Positions 29,317-39,838 of a DNA stretch of 64,000 nt are shown here, in pieces. Source of the stretch: JAZGGS01 sp963764825 (lineage in GTDB: Bacteria > Bacteroidota > Ignavibacteria > Ignavibacteriales > Ignavibacteriaceae). Made by a program: the position numbers and the translations under genes. Where the stretch lies: contig CAVXUA010000005.1 of the NCBI GenBank assembly GCA_963764825.1, positions 124,001 to 188,000 of the forward strand. The letters run 5' to 3'. The stretch's first letter is position 1, and each line of letters begins with the position of its first letter. Below the pieces are notes generated by a model. The model ran no database searches. It had not been told where the DNA came from and worked only from the letters and a program-made list of their open reading frames with translations.

Positions 29317-31264
29317 ATGACTTATTTCAGATTACTTATTATTATTGTATGCTGTTTAGCGTTTCAGCAATTGCTGAATGCTCAAACTTCATATACTTCG
29401 GTATCTAACTGGTGAATGGAACGATACAACTATTTGGTCTCCAGCCTGGGATTCCGGATCAGGTGATATTGTTTTAATTGACCAAGAAACAATAGTATCA
29501 ACAAATGGCCAGCGTGAAGTTGCGGGTTTTAGTATCCTTGTTGGAGGGGAGTTGGTATTAAGCGGTGCTGATGGATCACTTACAATTACTGGTAATGCAA
29601 GTTGGGGAGTCGAATCGGAGGCGGAATCATCAGTAATGGTACATCTAATAACAATGGAGTTGTTACAATCGCCAGTGGTGCAGTGATGGAGATAGATGGC
29701 AACCAATGGCTCCCTGCTTTGTATGGAGGTGCCAGATTGCTGAATCAGGGAACATTAGGATGGTTTCAGGTTTTGGTATATGGGGTCAGGATGGTTCAGT
29801 TATAGAGAACCAGGCATTATTTGAGATTGATACTGCTGGAAATTTTGGCGGTTTCCCAAATGGCGGCATTTTTATCAATACAAATACAGGAACATTTCAG
29901 TAAAGTCAAGCGGAGGTGACTGTAATTTTAATGCAAATTGGGAGTTTCAGAATATGGGCGGTACTATTGATGTGCAGTCCGGTTCGGTTACATTTAACTG
30001 TGATGGTATTTTTAGTGGCGGCTCATATAATGCAGATGCCGGTGCGCTGTTACATTTTGATTCCCAAAACCATACATTCGAAGGAACCCTTTCGGGCGCA
30101 CCTGCCGGAAGAATAGAGATTTCTGCAGGAGTTACAGCAAACACAGGTGTTTCGGGTGTAACATTTGATTTTCAGGGAACTGGTTTAACCTGGAGCGGTG
30201 GTACTTTTATGGTGGTATGATAACAATTCCAAGCAATGGTTTACTTGTTTTAGATGAGGTTTCGTTCTCAAGTGAGTTAAGTGGCGGGACAACACTGCTA
30301 AACCTGGGAACCATAAGACAGGATGAAAACGTAGGTATAAGAGCACTAGAATCGTCTATTGTGGATAATCAATCCTTGTATGAAATTGTTGCTGATAATG
30401 GTCTTTTCGGCGGCAATCCGAATGGAGGTATTTTTATAAATACGGGAACCTTTCGTAATATGGGTGCAGGTACTTGTACGATCAATGCAAATTGGGATTT
30501 TCAAAATCTTGCCGGTGGAATAATTGATGCAGCAAACGGTGTTATAGATATTGCTGAATTTGAAAATGCTCAAGATGCAATAATAGAAGGTGTTGCTTCC
30601 GTTAATGTACATACTACATTTACAAACAATGGAATCAATTCGCCGGGTAACTCTCCCGGAATGTTAACATACATTGGCAACTACATTCCTTCGTCAACCG
30701 GAGTATTGGAAATTGAACTTGGTGGATTAACTGCCGGCAGCGAACATGACCAATTGGCTGTAACAGGTAACGCTTACTTAATGGCTCAATAAATATTTCT
30801 TTATACGGTGGATTTTACCTGAAGGGCAATAGCTATGTTGTTCTAACAACTACCGGTAGTGTTAGTGATAGTTTTATGACTGTTAATGCACAATCGGAAT
30901 TGTATTTTAACGTTAAAGTAATCAAATAATGTTACTAATGTTGTAGATAGCGTTGGTAATATCTCTGTCAATAGAAGAGAACGAGGAAAACAATAGACAC
31001 AGGTTTAAAACTCGGGCAAAACTATCCAAATCCGTTTTATTCAAATACAACAATTAAATTTGCACTGTCCCCAATCATCATTTGTAACACTTGAAGTATT
31101 TAATGCCCTTGGTGAAAAAGTGTGATATTTTAGTATCTGAAGAATTAAATGCTGGCACTTACAATTATGATTGGAATGCATCTAACCTTACAAGTGGAAT
31201 ATACTTCTATAGAATGCAAACTAATTCTTTTGTTGAAACAAAGAAAATGATGCTGTTAAAATAA
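29317..31264 (+). CDS. Secreted repeat protein with T9SS domain, frameshifted
   Basis: AAAAAGGAG at about 29301-29309 precedes the ATG at 29317. A signal peptide (MTYFRLLIIIVCCLAFQQL) ends at NAQ. The frame breaks near 29408, 29600, 29760, 29905, 30215, 30790, 30930, 31065 and 31120. The joined sequence of about 645 residues starts TGEWNDTTIWSPAWDSGSGD, then forms a beta-rich region. Two copies of a module of about 130 residues can be seen, each with LLNxGT, a DNQSLYEI/ENQALFEI line, GGxPNGGIFINT and a NANWxFQN line. The T9SS domain (LGQNYPNPF to ETKKMMLLK) closes it. Its ligand is unknown. It lies right after the kinase gene. Confidence 0.75.
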
Positions 31265-31290
31265 ATCAAACGGCGTAACTATTATTCTAT

Positions 31291-31323
31291 ATCCCTGCTT
31301 CATAAAGTAAGCGGGGATTTTTA
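31291..31323 (+). terminator. Rho-independent terminator
   Basis: A 10-bp stem (ATCCCTGCTT at 31291-31300 with AAGCGGGGAT at 31309-31318, one G-U pair) has an 8-base loop and a T tail. It ends the T9SS-repeat gene. Confidence 0.8.
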
Positions 31324-31520
31324 TTTATAATATAAAATAAAACTATCCGGATTCTCAATTATTTTGCTGTTAACTATTGTTGCACAAATAGCAATAATTT
31401 CTTATTATAAATAAGTGTTTGCTCTCCTTTTAGCAAAGGACAATTCAGAACTATAAATAACTAAAAAATCTAAAAAGTGTTTTATTAAATAATGTCAATT
31501 ACAAGTAGGAAGAATAAATC

Positions 31521-33476
31521 ATGAAGACTTTTTTAACAATGAAAATACAATGGATAATAGGGTTTATCATTATTGTATTAAACGTATCCGTATACTCAAT
31601 AGATTCAGTAAGAATTGAAACAAGAATCGATGAAGCTATTGCTCAATTTAATCTTACTGGTGGCGAAGGAGTTGCAGTTGCAGTTCTTGACAGAGGAGTC
31701 GATTGGCGTTCAGATGATTTTAGAAATGATGATGGAACTACACGAATTGCAGCTATTTTTGATTTAACTGATGACACCGGTGCAAACTGGTCCAACAATA
31801 CTTATGGGATTGGAACAATTTACAGCCGCGAACAAATTGATTCTGCATTAAATAATCTCAGGCCACTTACATTCCGTGATGCTGTTGGGCATGGAACAGC
31901 AACTACTGGGATAGTTTTAGGAAACGGACGAAACAGTACAAATAAAAAGTGGAGAGGTGTAGCTCCAAAAGCAACATTAATTTGTATAAAGTTTACAACT
32001 GAAGGGGCGCCAGCGCACGGTAGCGAGCCAGCGGAAGATCCATTTTATGATCCTACTAGATTACCTGCAGCAATTGACTTTGCAAAGGAAACCGCATCAC
32101 AGCTTGGAATGCCCTGCGTAATGCTGGCAAATTTTGGATCGGTGGGTGGTCCTACCGATGGTACAAGTGAATACTGCAGAGAGATAGATGGCAAATTTGG
32201 AGCTGGTATTCCCGGTCTGGTTTTTATTACAGGCACCAGTGATGATGGAGGATCACCAAATAGAGCATCATATAATATTACACAAAATGAGATCGATACA
32301 TTAAAGATTCAAAAATCAAGTAATGCCTCATTAATTTTAGATTTATGGTATGATGGAAACGACAGGTTTGATGTTTCAATTAAAACTCCAACTATGCTCT
32401 ACGGTCCATATCCCTCTCCAGCAACAAATAATGATTTTACCCAGATCACTAATTCGGAATTTCTCTATTATCATTTAGGCTCTAACGTGGCATTTTACAA
32501 TCCAACTAATGGTAAAAGAGAAATCTATTTGAGAATTGATGGTGCGCCCGGAGATTATGAATTGATCTTAAATGGGGCCACAGTCTCAAATGGTAAATAT
32601 GATGTAACGCTAAATCCTTCACGTTTTTCTGGAAAATTCAGCGGCAACTTTTTTGAAAATCATATTTCCGAAGGTAGTATTTGGGATCTTGCTACTGCCT
32701 TTAATAACATTGCACCTAATTCATACGTTAAACGAAATAGTTGGGTTGATATTGATGGAATTACGAGAACTGTTAATGAAGGTGATATCGGAGACCTATG
32801 GCTTGGAAGTGGTGTGGGTCCTACTTTTGATGGCAGGCTTGGTGTTGATGTTAGTGCGCCGGGAGATAGATTAGTTACAACGTACGGACCAACATCATAT
32901 TGGGCAACGTTCAGAAATAATCTTATTCAAGGGGGTAATGGTGTTTACGGAATTGGCAGTGCAGTTAGCGCTGCATCGCCAATAGTTACAGGTATTGTTG
33001 CGTTAATGCTTGAGATGAAGCCGGATTTGGATGCAGTTCAGGTAAAGCAGATTTTGCAGCAATCAGCGCGTTCAGATATTTTTACAGGTTCAACTCCTAA
33101 TACCCGTTGGGGTTATGGAAAAGTAGATGCTCTTAATGCTTTAACTTTAGTTAGCCAGTTAGTGAGTGTTGAGAATGAGGAAAGAAGCTTAAGAGGTTTT
33201 TCACTTAGTCAAAACTATCCAAACCCGTTTAACCCCACAACAAAAATTAATTTTCAGCTTGTTGAAAGTGGTTTTGTTTCACTTATAATTTACGATGTGT
33301 TGGGGAATGAGATATCAACTTTAGTAAGCGAAGAATTACAAAATGGTAATTATGAATTTGATTTTGATGCTAAGGGATTAACTAGTGGAATTTATTTCTA
33401 TAAACTACAAGCCGTGCCTACCGGTAGGCAGGCAGGTTCTTGTGTAGAGACTAAGAAAATGATTCTCTTAAAATAA
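31521..33476 (+). CDS. Secreted subtilisin-like serine peptidase (S8) with T9SS domain
   Basis: The 651-residue frame is intact. A signal peptide (IQWIIGFIIIVLNVSVYS) is followed by the S8 domain. Its Asp site is VAVLDRGVDWRSDDF (about residue 59). The His site is DAVGHGTATTGIVLG (about 123). The Ser site is IGSAVSAASPIVTGI, a variant of GTSxASP. A large insert of about 230 residues between the His and Ser sites looks beta-rich. The C-terminus is a T9SS domain (LSQNYPNPFNPTTKINF, YDVLGNEISTLVSEE, SGIYFYKLQA, KKMILLK). Seven extra residues (VPTGRQA) interrupt the domain after LQA. The peptidase probably degrades extracellular protein. It is flanked by terminators and so is monocistronic. The serine context departs from the usual GTS and may affect activity. 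Confidence 0.9.
   Translation: MKTFLTMKIQWIIGFIIIVLNVSVYSIDSVRIETRIDEAIAQFNLTGGEGVAVAVLDRGVDWRSDDFRNDDGTTRIAAIFDLTDDTGANWSNNTYGIGTIYSREQIDSALNNLRPLTFRDAVGHGTATTGIVLGNGRNSTNKKWRGVAPKATLICIKFTTEGAPAHGSEPAEDPFYDPTRLPAAIDFAKETASQLGMPCVMLANFGSVGGPTDGTSEYCREIDGKFGAGIPGLVFITGTSDDGGSPNRASYNITQNEIDTLKIQKSSNASLILDLWYDGNDRFDVSIKTPTMLYGPYPSPATNNDFTQITNSEFLYYHLGSNVAFYNPTNGKREIYLRIDGAPGDYELILNGATVSNGKYDVTLNPSRFSGKFSGNFFENHISEGSIWDLATAFNNIAPNSYVKRNSWVDIDGITRTVNEGDIGDLWLGSGVGPTFDGRLGVDVSAPGDRLVTTYGPTSYWATFRNNLIQGGNGVYGIGSAVSAASPIVTGIVALMLEMKPDLDAVQVKQILQQSARSDIFTGSTPNTRWGYGKVDALNALTLVSQLVSVENEERSLRGFSLSQNYPNPFNPTTKINFQLVESGFVSLIIYDVLGNEISTLVSEELQNGNYEFDFDAKGLTSGIYFYKLQAVPTGRQAGSCVETKKMILLK
33414..33434. repeat. 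Palindromic element inserted in frame in the subtilase sorting domain
   Basis: Twenty-one bases are present here that the other T9SS domains of the window lack. They encode VPTGRQA between LQA and GS. The core TGCCTACCGGTAGGCA (33415-33430) is a perfect 16-base palindrome, and the right side repeats CAGGCAG. The insert keeps the frame. Confidence 0.7.
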
Positions 33477-33500
33477 TTTATAAGTATTGTTTAACTATTT

Positions 33501-33531
33501 AAGGCGATCACTTTTTGATCGCCTTTTTTAT
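33501..33531 (+). terminator. Rho-independent terminator after the subtilase
   Basis: A perfect 10-bp stem (AAGGCGATCA at 33501-33510 with TGATCGCCTT at 33516-33525) has a 5-base loop and a T run. It also argues against a far-upstream start for the next gene. Confidence 0.9.
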
Positions 33532-33568
33532 TATTTTTGTAACAGTATCACCACATAGGGAGAAAGTT

Positions 33569-34165
33569 ATGGAGATCAGACCTGACAAAAAGTTGTTTAC
33601 AAAGCAACTTTACGTCTTGCTTACAATATCATTTTTCGTTTTATTGGTTGCTGTAATTCTTCAAATAACTATACCGCTTGATCCAAAAAATTCTGCAACC
33701 GGTGTTGCCGCTATATTGTGGCCAATTGTATTTGGTACGATATTTCTTCTTTGGCTAATCGCTGTTCCGATAATAAAGTTGTGGATAAACAATCTTTCAT
33801 ATTTTATTGATGATGATAGAATAACGATTCACAAAGGTATTCTTTCCAAGATCAAGCAAAACGTGCCTTATAGAGCAATAACAGATTTTCAACTTCACCG
33901 TTCTTTATATGATAGAGCTCTTCGTATTGGTTCAATTAGAGTACAGACTGCGGGGCAGAAACCGAATGCTACCGGATACGAAGCAATCCTATCGGGTTTA
34001 GTTGATTGGGACAGACTGCTGGAACAATTGCGTGATAAAGTGAAGATGCTGTATCCAAAAACTGGTGCCGCAGCAACTGGATCATCTGTATTAAATGAGA
34101 AAGAAATTCTTCAAAACATACTTGATGAGCTTAAAGATATTAGGACTATTCTATCAAAAGATTAA
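33569..34165 (+). CDS. Membrane protein with bacterial PH-like domain (bPH2/YdbT-like)
   Basis: The ATG at 33569 is preferred. AGGGAG at 33557-33562 serves it, and a frame extension to 33515 would run into the preceding terminator. The 198-residue protein has two membrane segments (about residues 16-36 and 52-74). A bPH2 domain follows (NNLSYFIDDDRITIHKGIL, VPYRAITDFQLHRSLYDRAL, GSIRVQTAG). The family recurs in pairs or singly near envelope genes. It probably binds lipids or proteins, but the role is unproven. A C-terminal helix (EKEILQNILDELKDIRTIL) may be a coiled coil. Confidence 0.82.
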   Translation: MEIRPDKKLFTKQLYVLLTISFFVLLVAVILQITIPLDPKNSATGVAAILWPIVFGTIFLLWLIAVPIIKLWINNLSYFIDDDRITIHKGILSKIKQNVPYRAITDFQLHRSLYDRALRIGSIRVQTAGQKPNATGYEAILSGLVDWDRLLEQLRDKVKMLYPKTGAAATGSSVLNEKEILQNILDELKDIRTILSKD

Positions 34166-34226
34166 TCTTCCCTTAACAGCTGAATAAATTGCTAATATTA
34201 ATTACAAAACATCGTAAGGATAGACT

Positions 34227-34903
34227 ATGCCCAAACCAAAATTTATTCCGCTTACTTCATTTAAGCAATATGCCCGAGATGAGATGATAAATAGATCGCA
34301 GGAATTTTATGAGTTTATTAAAAAAAGAAGGACAGTAAGAAATTTTTCAGAGAAAAAAGTAGCCCCGGAAGTGATTGAAAACTGCATACGTACAGCCGGA
34401 ACTGCACCGAGTGGTGCCAACTTGCAACCGTGGCATTTTGTGGTTGTTTCTGATCCTGAAATTAAAAAGAAAATTCGAGATGGCTGCAGAAGAAGAAGAA
34501 AAAGATTTTTACACAAACAGGGCGCCAAAAGAGTGGCTAGATGCTTTAGCTCATCTTGGTACCGATGAACATAAACCATTTTTAGAAACTGCACCTTATT
34601 TGATTGCAATATTTTCGAAAAGTTATGAATTTCTGCCGGATGGCAAACAAAGTAAAAAATTATTATGCACAAGAATCAACCGGAATTGCATGCGGGCTGT
34701 TGATTGCTGCATTTGCACAGCGCGGGATTAGCTTCTCTTACGCACACACCAAGTCCAATGAACTTTTTAAATGAAATTTTAGGAAGACCAAAAAACGAAC
34801 GCCCGTTTTTGCTACTTGTAGTTGGCTTATCCAGGCAAAGGATGCGAAAGTGCCCGATATTAAAAAGAAAAAGCTGGATGAGATTTCCAGCTTTTTTAAA
34901 TAA
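34227..34903 (+). CDS. Nitroreductase-family flavoprotein, frameshifted
   Basis: The ATG at 34227 starts MPKPKFIPL. The FMN-binding signature KKRRTVRNFSEKKVAPEVI comes early, followed by TAPSGANLQPWHFVVV. The frame breaks near 34480 and again near 34660. It resumes as YYAQESTGIACGLLIAAFAQ and ASLTHTPSPMNFLNEILGRP with NERPFLLLVVG, then ends at the TAA 34901-34903. The THTPSPM/FLNEILGRP pair fits nitroreductases of the iodotyrosine-deiodinase-like subgroup. These use FMN with NAD(P)H, but the substrate here is unknown. The last 10 codons also form a transcription terminator. The gene converges with the M14 peptidase. Confidence 0.82.
34868..34897. terminator. Terminator hairpin inside the end of the nitroreductase gene
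   Basis: AAAAAGCTGG (34868-34877) pairs with CCAGCTTTTT (34887-34896) around a 9-base loop. The A and T flanks suit termination in both directions. It lies wholly within the last coding codons of the nitroreductase, and the converging carboxypeptidase gene ends about 27 bases further on. Confidence 0.7.
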
Positions 34904-34923
34904 GATATGATTTTGTTAAATAA

Positions 34924-37331
34924 TTACTTTAGTAATATCATTTTCTTTGTATCTAGTAAATGAACCCGCTACTAATCTATAATAATAAATTCCACTGCTT
35001 AGATTGCTTGCATCAAATTCTATTTCATAAATTCCTGCTGGCTTTTGTTCACTTACCAGGGTTGCAACGTCATTCCCTAAAACATCATAAACCTTTAGCG
35101 AAACAAATTGTTTATTACTAATCGCATATTTAATACTTGTAGATGGATTAAAAGGATTGGGATAGTTTTGTTCCAAATTAAATTTTGTAACTGTAATTGC
35201 ATCATTCCCAGACGAAGTTGGAATTGTAAAAATAAGAACTCCAATATCATCCACATACCATCCATCACGAGTTACACCACCATCGGTTCTTAATTGAAAT
35301 CGAACTTTAAAATCGCTGCTTAAATAACTTGCCAACGAAATATATTCCTGTACCCAGTTTGAAATTACACCATCATAAAGCGGTTCGCCAGTTGGTTGAA
35401 AACTTCCAACTCCCGGTTCGGTATATTCTCCTTCAAGCGGAATCCAGCTAGAACCATTGTTTGTAGAGACATCAACTTGTCCGTAATCCCAGTTACTTTC
35501 AATATTAAATTGTGTCCAGAAAGTTAACCTTGGATTCGTGTACCCGCTAATATCGATTGCATCAGTTAAGGTCATTGTAACTGTTGCATTATCTGAATAG
35601 TTACCATTCTTACTATCTGTAAATGACGTGGGATCAGAGTAATAAGTTGTAGTTGTAGCTTCCCATTTAGGATTAGAAGGCGAAGCGGTTATTGTCCATA
35701 ATTCGGCAGGGTCATTCGTTGTGTCTGCAAAAATCATAACCGGGAACCCGATTATTATTGATGTAGTATCTGTGCTCAATAAATTTCCATTAGTATATGT
35801 TGTTAATGCTAAAGGAACTTCCTGCCCGGCAGTAACAGAATTTGTAATTGTAAAAGTAAGGGGTGAAGTAAAAGTTTGTGAACTCCTTGCTTCAATTGAA
35901 TCCAAAGATGCACTTCCGTTAGTTACCGTTACTAATCCTCCTGGAGAACTTAATTCAAAAGTTAAGTTATGAGCTGTTGCCAATCCTTTATTCTTGAATT
36001 CGGGCAATAGTTCTACATTATCTCCCGGTAAAAAGTATTCTTGATTAAAGTTAGGATCCACTAATTTTACATATTCACCTGCAACAAAAGCATGGTACAT
36101 ATTTGATCCAACATTTATTTGGGCTATTGGAAAAATTCTGTTCTGCTGCGGCCAGAACCAATCATCTGAGTTACCTATCTCAATGGTATATCCAAATATT
36201 TTATTCTTATCAACCTGTTCTCCATACATCCAGTCTCTAACAGAACCGTTAGATTGGTAACCGAGAATCTCTCCGCTTGTTCCAAAAACATATCCATTTA
36301 AAGCTGTCATATCACCGGCATATTCCCTGTATGTTAACGAATCCGGGCATTGCTGGTTTATGTAACCCCATGGATACAAGTAAGCATCCTGCCATGGATA
36401 TGCATGTTAAAGTGAGTTCCATAGTTATGTAGAATTGCTAAATCCCTAACCGCCTGTGCTTCTGGCTCAGAAAAAGGTGCGGGACCACGGTAAGTATTGC
36501 TGGTAGGATCAGGACTTGATCCGTTATTATCGTAACCCCATTTATAGCTGAAGTTCCTATTCATATCTACACCATAAGAGCCGCCGTTGTTTCTCCTATT
36601 CTTTCTCCACATACCACCACCATTAGGATCAGTTTGGCGATTATATTCATAGCCATCAGGGTTAAAGCAGGGTACACAGTAAATTTCCCTATTATCAACA
36701 AGGTAAGTTACAGCAGGATCAGTACCATAGTTTTCCAGCAAGTACCACATAAAATACATAAGTGTTGCCATTGATTGTGGTTCCCGGGCATGAATCAAGA
36801 GCATCAAAACCAACGGTAGGTTCATCTTCATTTATATTTGGATTGTCTGAGATTTTAACTGCCCAGATGGTTCTACCTTCGTGGCTAGTGCCTATAGAAT
36901 ATTTTTCTGTGATCAGGTTAGGATATAACTGGAACATTGTATCAAGATCGGCAACTATTTCATCAAACGTATAAAAACCACCCATTGAACCAAAATTAAA
37001 ACCGGATACACCTAAACTCAATTCACTTTCCATTTTGACAAAAGTTTTTTCTTCTTCAGTTAAAACAGGAAGAGAACTATAATAAGTTTCTCCAGTCATC
37101 AATTAAAACCTCATATCCTAATCCGCTTTGTTGAAGTTCTGAAAGTTCATCATCGTTAACAAAAACAGATATATTACCATTCTTATCATGTTTCGCCTCT
37201 TCCAAATCCAAAGATAATTCAACAGCTTTACTTAGATCGAATTGGTTGTTTATAAAAATTTTAGCTTTTTTATAATTTTGTGGGAAGGCAGTAACTACGA
37301 ATGCCAATAAGTAAATGAATAAAGTTTTCAT
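34924..37331 (-). CDS. Secreted M14 zinc carboxypeptidase with T9SS domain, frameshifted
   Basis: The signal peptide MKTLFIYLLAFVVTAFPQ starts at 37331. Breaks lie near 37095, 36795, 36385 and 34960. Joined, the protein has about 800 residues. The M14 domain shows zinc ligands in IHAREPQS (His and Glu) and HIHG (His). Also visible are MWRKNRRNN and DMNRNFSYKWG, and the catalytic glutamate in IFGYTIEIGN. A beta domain follows (PSPSNPKWEAT-like region with TFWTQFNIESN). T9SS sorting comes last. One open frame runs to 34916 as SFTRYKENDITKVII, but shifting by one base gives DTKKMILLK and the TAA at 34924-34926, the family's normal end. The enzyme removes C-terminal residues from peptides outside the cell. 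Confidence 0.88.
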
Positions 37332-37415
37332 AGTATATCACATTTTTTATAAAATATTTAATTAATTAAGTGAAAATATCAACAAAAAGGAAGCCAAAAG
37401 TTGAAATAAATAAGG

Positions 37416-38633
37416 CTAGACTTTTAATGTTTCCCCTTCTGTTTTTGCAATAGTTACAGCTCCGCAGGAATCGCTCCACACATTAACGGTTGTTCTGCAC
37501 ATATCTAAGAAATCTATCCACGGCGAGAATCAAACCGACTCCTTCCAGAGGCAAGCCAACTGCAGATAAAATGACAGAGATCATAACAAGTCCGGCCATT
37601 GGAATTCCGGCCGCACCAATTGAAGCAAGAAGTGCCGTTACTACCACAACCATTTGCATAAGAAAACTTAATTCAATCCCGTATGCTTGCGCGATAAACA
37701 TTGCCGCAACACATTCATACAATGCTGTACCATCCATATTAACTGTGGCGCCAAGTGGAAGAACAAAACTTGTAATTTTATTAGATACCCCGGAGTTGTT
37801 TTCAACAGCATGTCATTGTTAACGGTAATGTTGCAGATGAAGAAGATGTTGAAAACGCAGTTAGTAAGGGTGCACTCATTGCCCTGCCTTGCAGCCACGG
37901 CTTTACTTTTGCTACGAATCTTAATATTAATGGAAGAGTTACAAATGCATGAAAAACTAAACCGAGAAGTACGGCAGACATATACATTCCCAATCTGCCA
38001 ACCAGGTTTATTAAGTTATCCGCCTGCTCAGCAACTACAGCAGCCACAATTCCAAGTATTCCAAGAGGTGTAAACTTTATTACAAAGTTTGTTAGCTTCA
38101 TCATCACTTCAAAGCTGCCGTTAAAAAAATCAGTGAACATCAACTTATATTTTTCACTAACACGCGTAATAAAAAATCCGATTAATATTGAAAAGAAAAT
38201 AACTGCAAGCATATCTGCAGATGCAAGCGCATCAAAAACATTTGTAGGAACCATTCGCATGACAATATCACCAAGATCACCCGACGTTGCGGCAAGTTCA
38301 GGAACCTCACTTCTTAATCCTAAATCTGCACCAACTCCGGGTTGGATAATATTAACTAAGTATAAGTCCTGTAAGTATTGCAAAGAAACTGGTGGTTATG
38401 TAGTAAGCAAATGTTTTTAACCCTAACCTTCCAAGGTTGTGTGCATCGCCTATGTTTGCAACTCCGGAAATAATTGATGTTAGGATAAGAGGGACAATTA
38501 TCATCTTTAATGCACGCAGAAACAGATCACCCATCCAGCTAATATAACCAACATACTCAGTGAAAAATAATCCGTAAAGAACGGCAATTAGTAATGCTAT
38601 AAGGATTTGCCAGTGAAGTTTAAGCTTAAACAT
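37416..38633 (-). CDS. Dicarboxylate/amino-acid:cation symporter (DAACS family), frameshifted
   Basis: The frame opens at 38633 (MFKLKLHWQILIALL) and breaks near 38360, 37810 and 37495. It ends at the TAG 37416-37418 after KTEGETLKV. Joined, the protein has about 405 residues. It shows the transporter pattern SGVANIGDAHNLGRLGLKT, FTPLGILGIVAAVVAEQ, the hairpin SAPLLTAFSTSSSSATLP and NMDGTALYECVAAMFIAQ. The NMDGTALY motif and serine-rich hairpin mark the sodium- or proton-coupled glutamate/aspartate/dicarboxylate family. The precise substrate cannot be fixed. About eight membrane helices and two re-entrant hairpins fit the fold. It is the only amino-acid transporter in this window. Confidence 0.87.
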
Positions 38634-38653
38634 TTAAGTTTTTTCTGTTGTTT

Positions 38654-39785
38654 TCATAAAACATTTTTGAGTATTTCATCACACAAGGAGTAACCTTTTG
38701 CCGTAAATTTTAGCAGATCATCATTATAAAAGTATTAATTTTTTCTTCATTAGTTCATCAAAATAAGTATTATTTTTCTTTAACCAATCACTGCCAAATC
38801 TTTTTTTATAATTTTTTAATTTAATCCCCGAGCTGCGTAATGCCAGCATTACAAATTCGCTGTGAGTTTCTTCAAGGGTTAAGTGTTCATGATTTGCTAC
38901 AGCATTGCTATTCTTTTTAATTTCACTATTATATCTTTTCACACTCGAATAATTCCACCAGCGCTTGCCATCCATAAATGAATGTGCGGAAGTTCCAAAA
39001 CCAAGGTAATCTTTATAATGCCAGTAGGCGTTATTATGCATACATTCGAATCCAGCTTTTGCAAAATTACTCACCTCATACTGCTTGAAACCGTTGGCTT
39101 CCAAAAATTCGATTGTGGTTTCATACAAATCTGTATCGTGATCATCATCCTGCATTATCACTTTACCATCAATGATCATTTTTTTGAGAATTGTACCATT
39201 TTCCACAATAAGGCTGTAAGCCGAAATATGGTTAACAGGAAGAGCACAGGCGGTTTTAAGATTGAACAGCCATTTCTCTTTAGTCTGCCTTGGAAGATTA
39301 AATACTAAATCGATGTTTATATTTTCAAAACCTGTTTTCACGGCTTTATTTATTGTACGGATTGCAGTTTCACTATTATGTATTCTTGTTAAAAATTTTA
39401 GCTCATCATCATTAAAAGATTGAATCCCAATGCTTATCCTGTTGAATCCTGCTTCCCTGAATTCTGTAAGTTTTTTAATATCAACTGTGCCAGGATTTGT
39501 TTCCATCGTAATTTCTGCTGAATCAGAAACTTCAAATCTAGTATTAATAGTACTGACAATTTCTTTTAGATAAGTAGGTTCCATTAAAGAAGGCGTTCCG
39601 CCGCCAAAAAATATTGAGGATATAATTCTGTTTGAAGAATATTTTCTACCATAATAATTAATTTCTTCTTTAAGTGATTCAAGAAAAGAGGTTATTGTAT
39701 CGTTGGTAATTACAGAATAGAAATCACAATAAATACATTTATGATCGCAAAACGGAATGTGGATATAGCATGCTGTTGTTTTCAA
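38654..39785 (-). CDS. hemW: HemW-like radical SAM protein, C-terminal frameshift
   Basis: The start MKTTACYIHIPFC at 39785 leads into CxxxCxxC (CDHKCIYC) that binds the radical-SAM cluster. FFGGGTPSLM follows, then MSVGIQSF-type FNRISIGIQSFND and NINIDLVFNLPRQT. HAYW is read as NNAYWHYKDYLGFGTSAHSF, a HemW mark. One open frame stops at 38724. Shifting one base at a TTTT run near 38735 restores the usual C-terminus (DDLLKFTAKGYSLCDEIL) to a stop at 38654, so the protein has about 376 residues. HemW-like proteins insert or supply heme. They resemble oxygen-independent coproporphyrinogen oxidase but usually lack that activity. The name is by family, and function is not proven. Confidence 0.9.
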
Positions 39786-39838
39786 ATTTCCCGATTACTT
39801 TATTTGAACAATGTAAAGCAATCTACCAACAATAGAAT

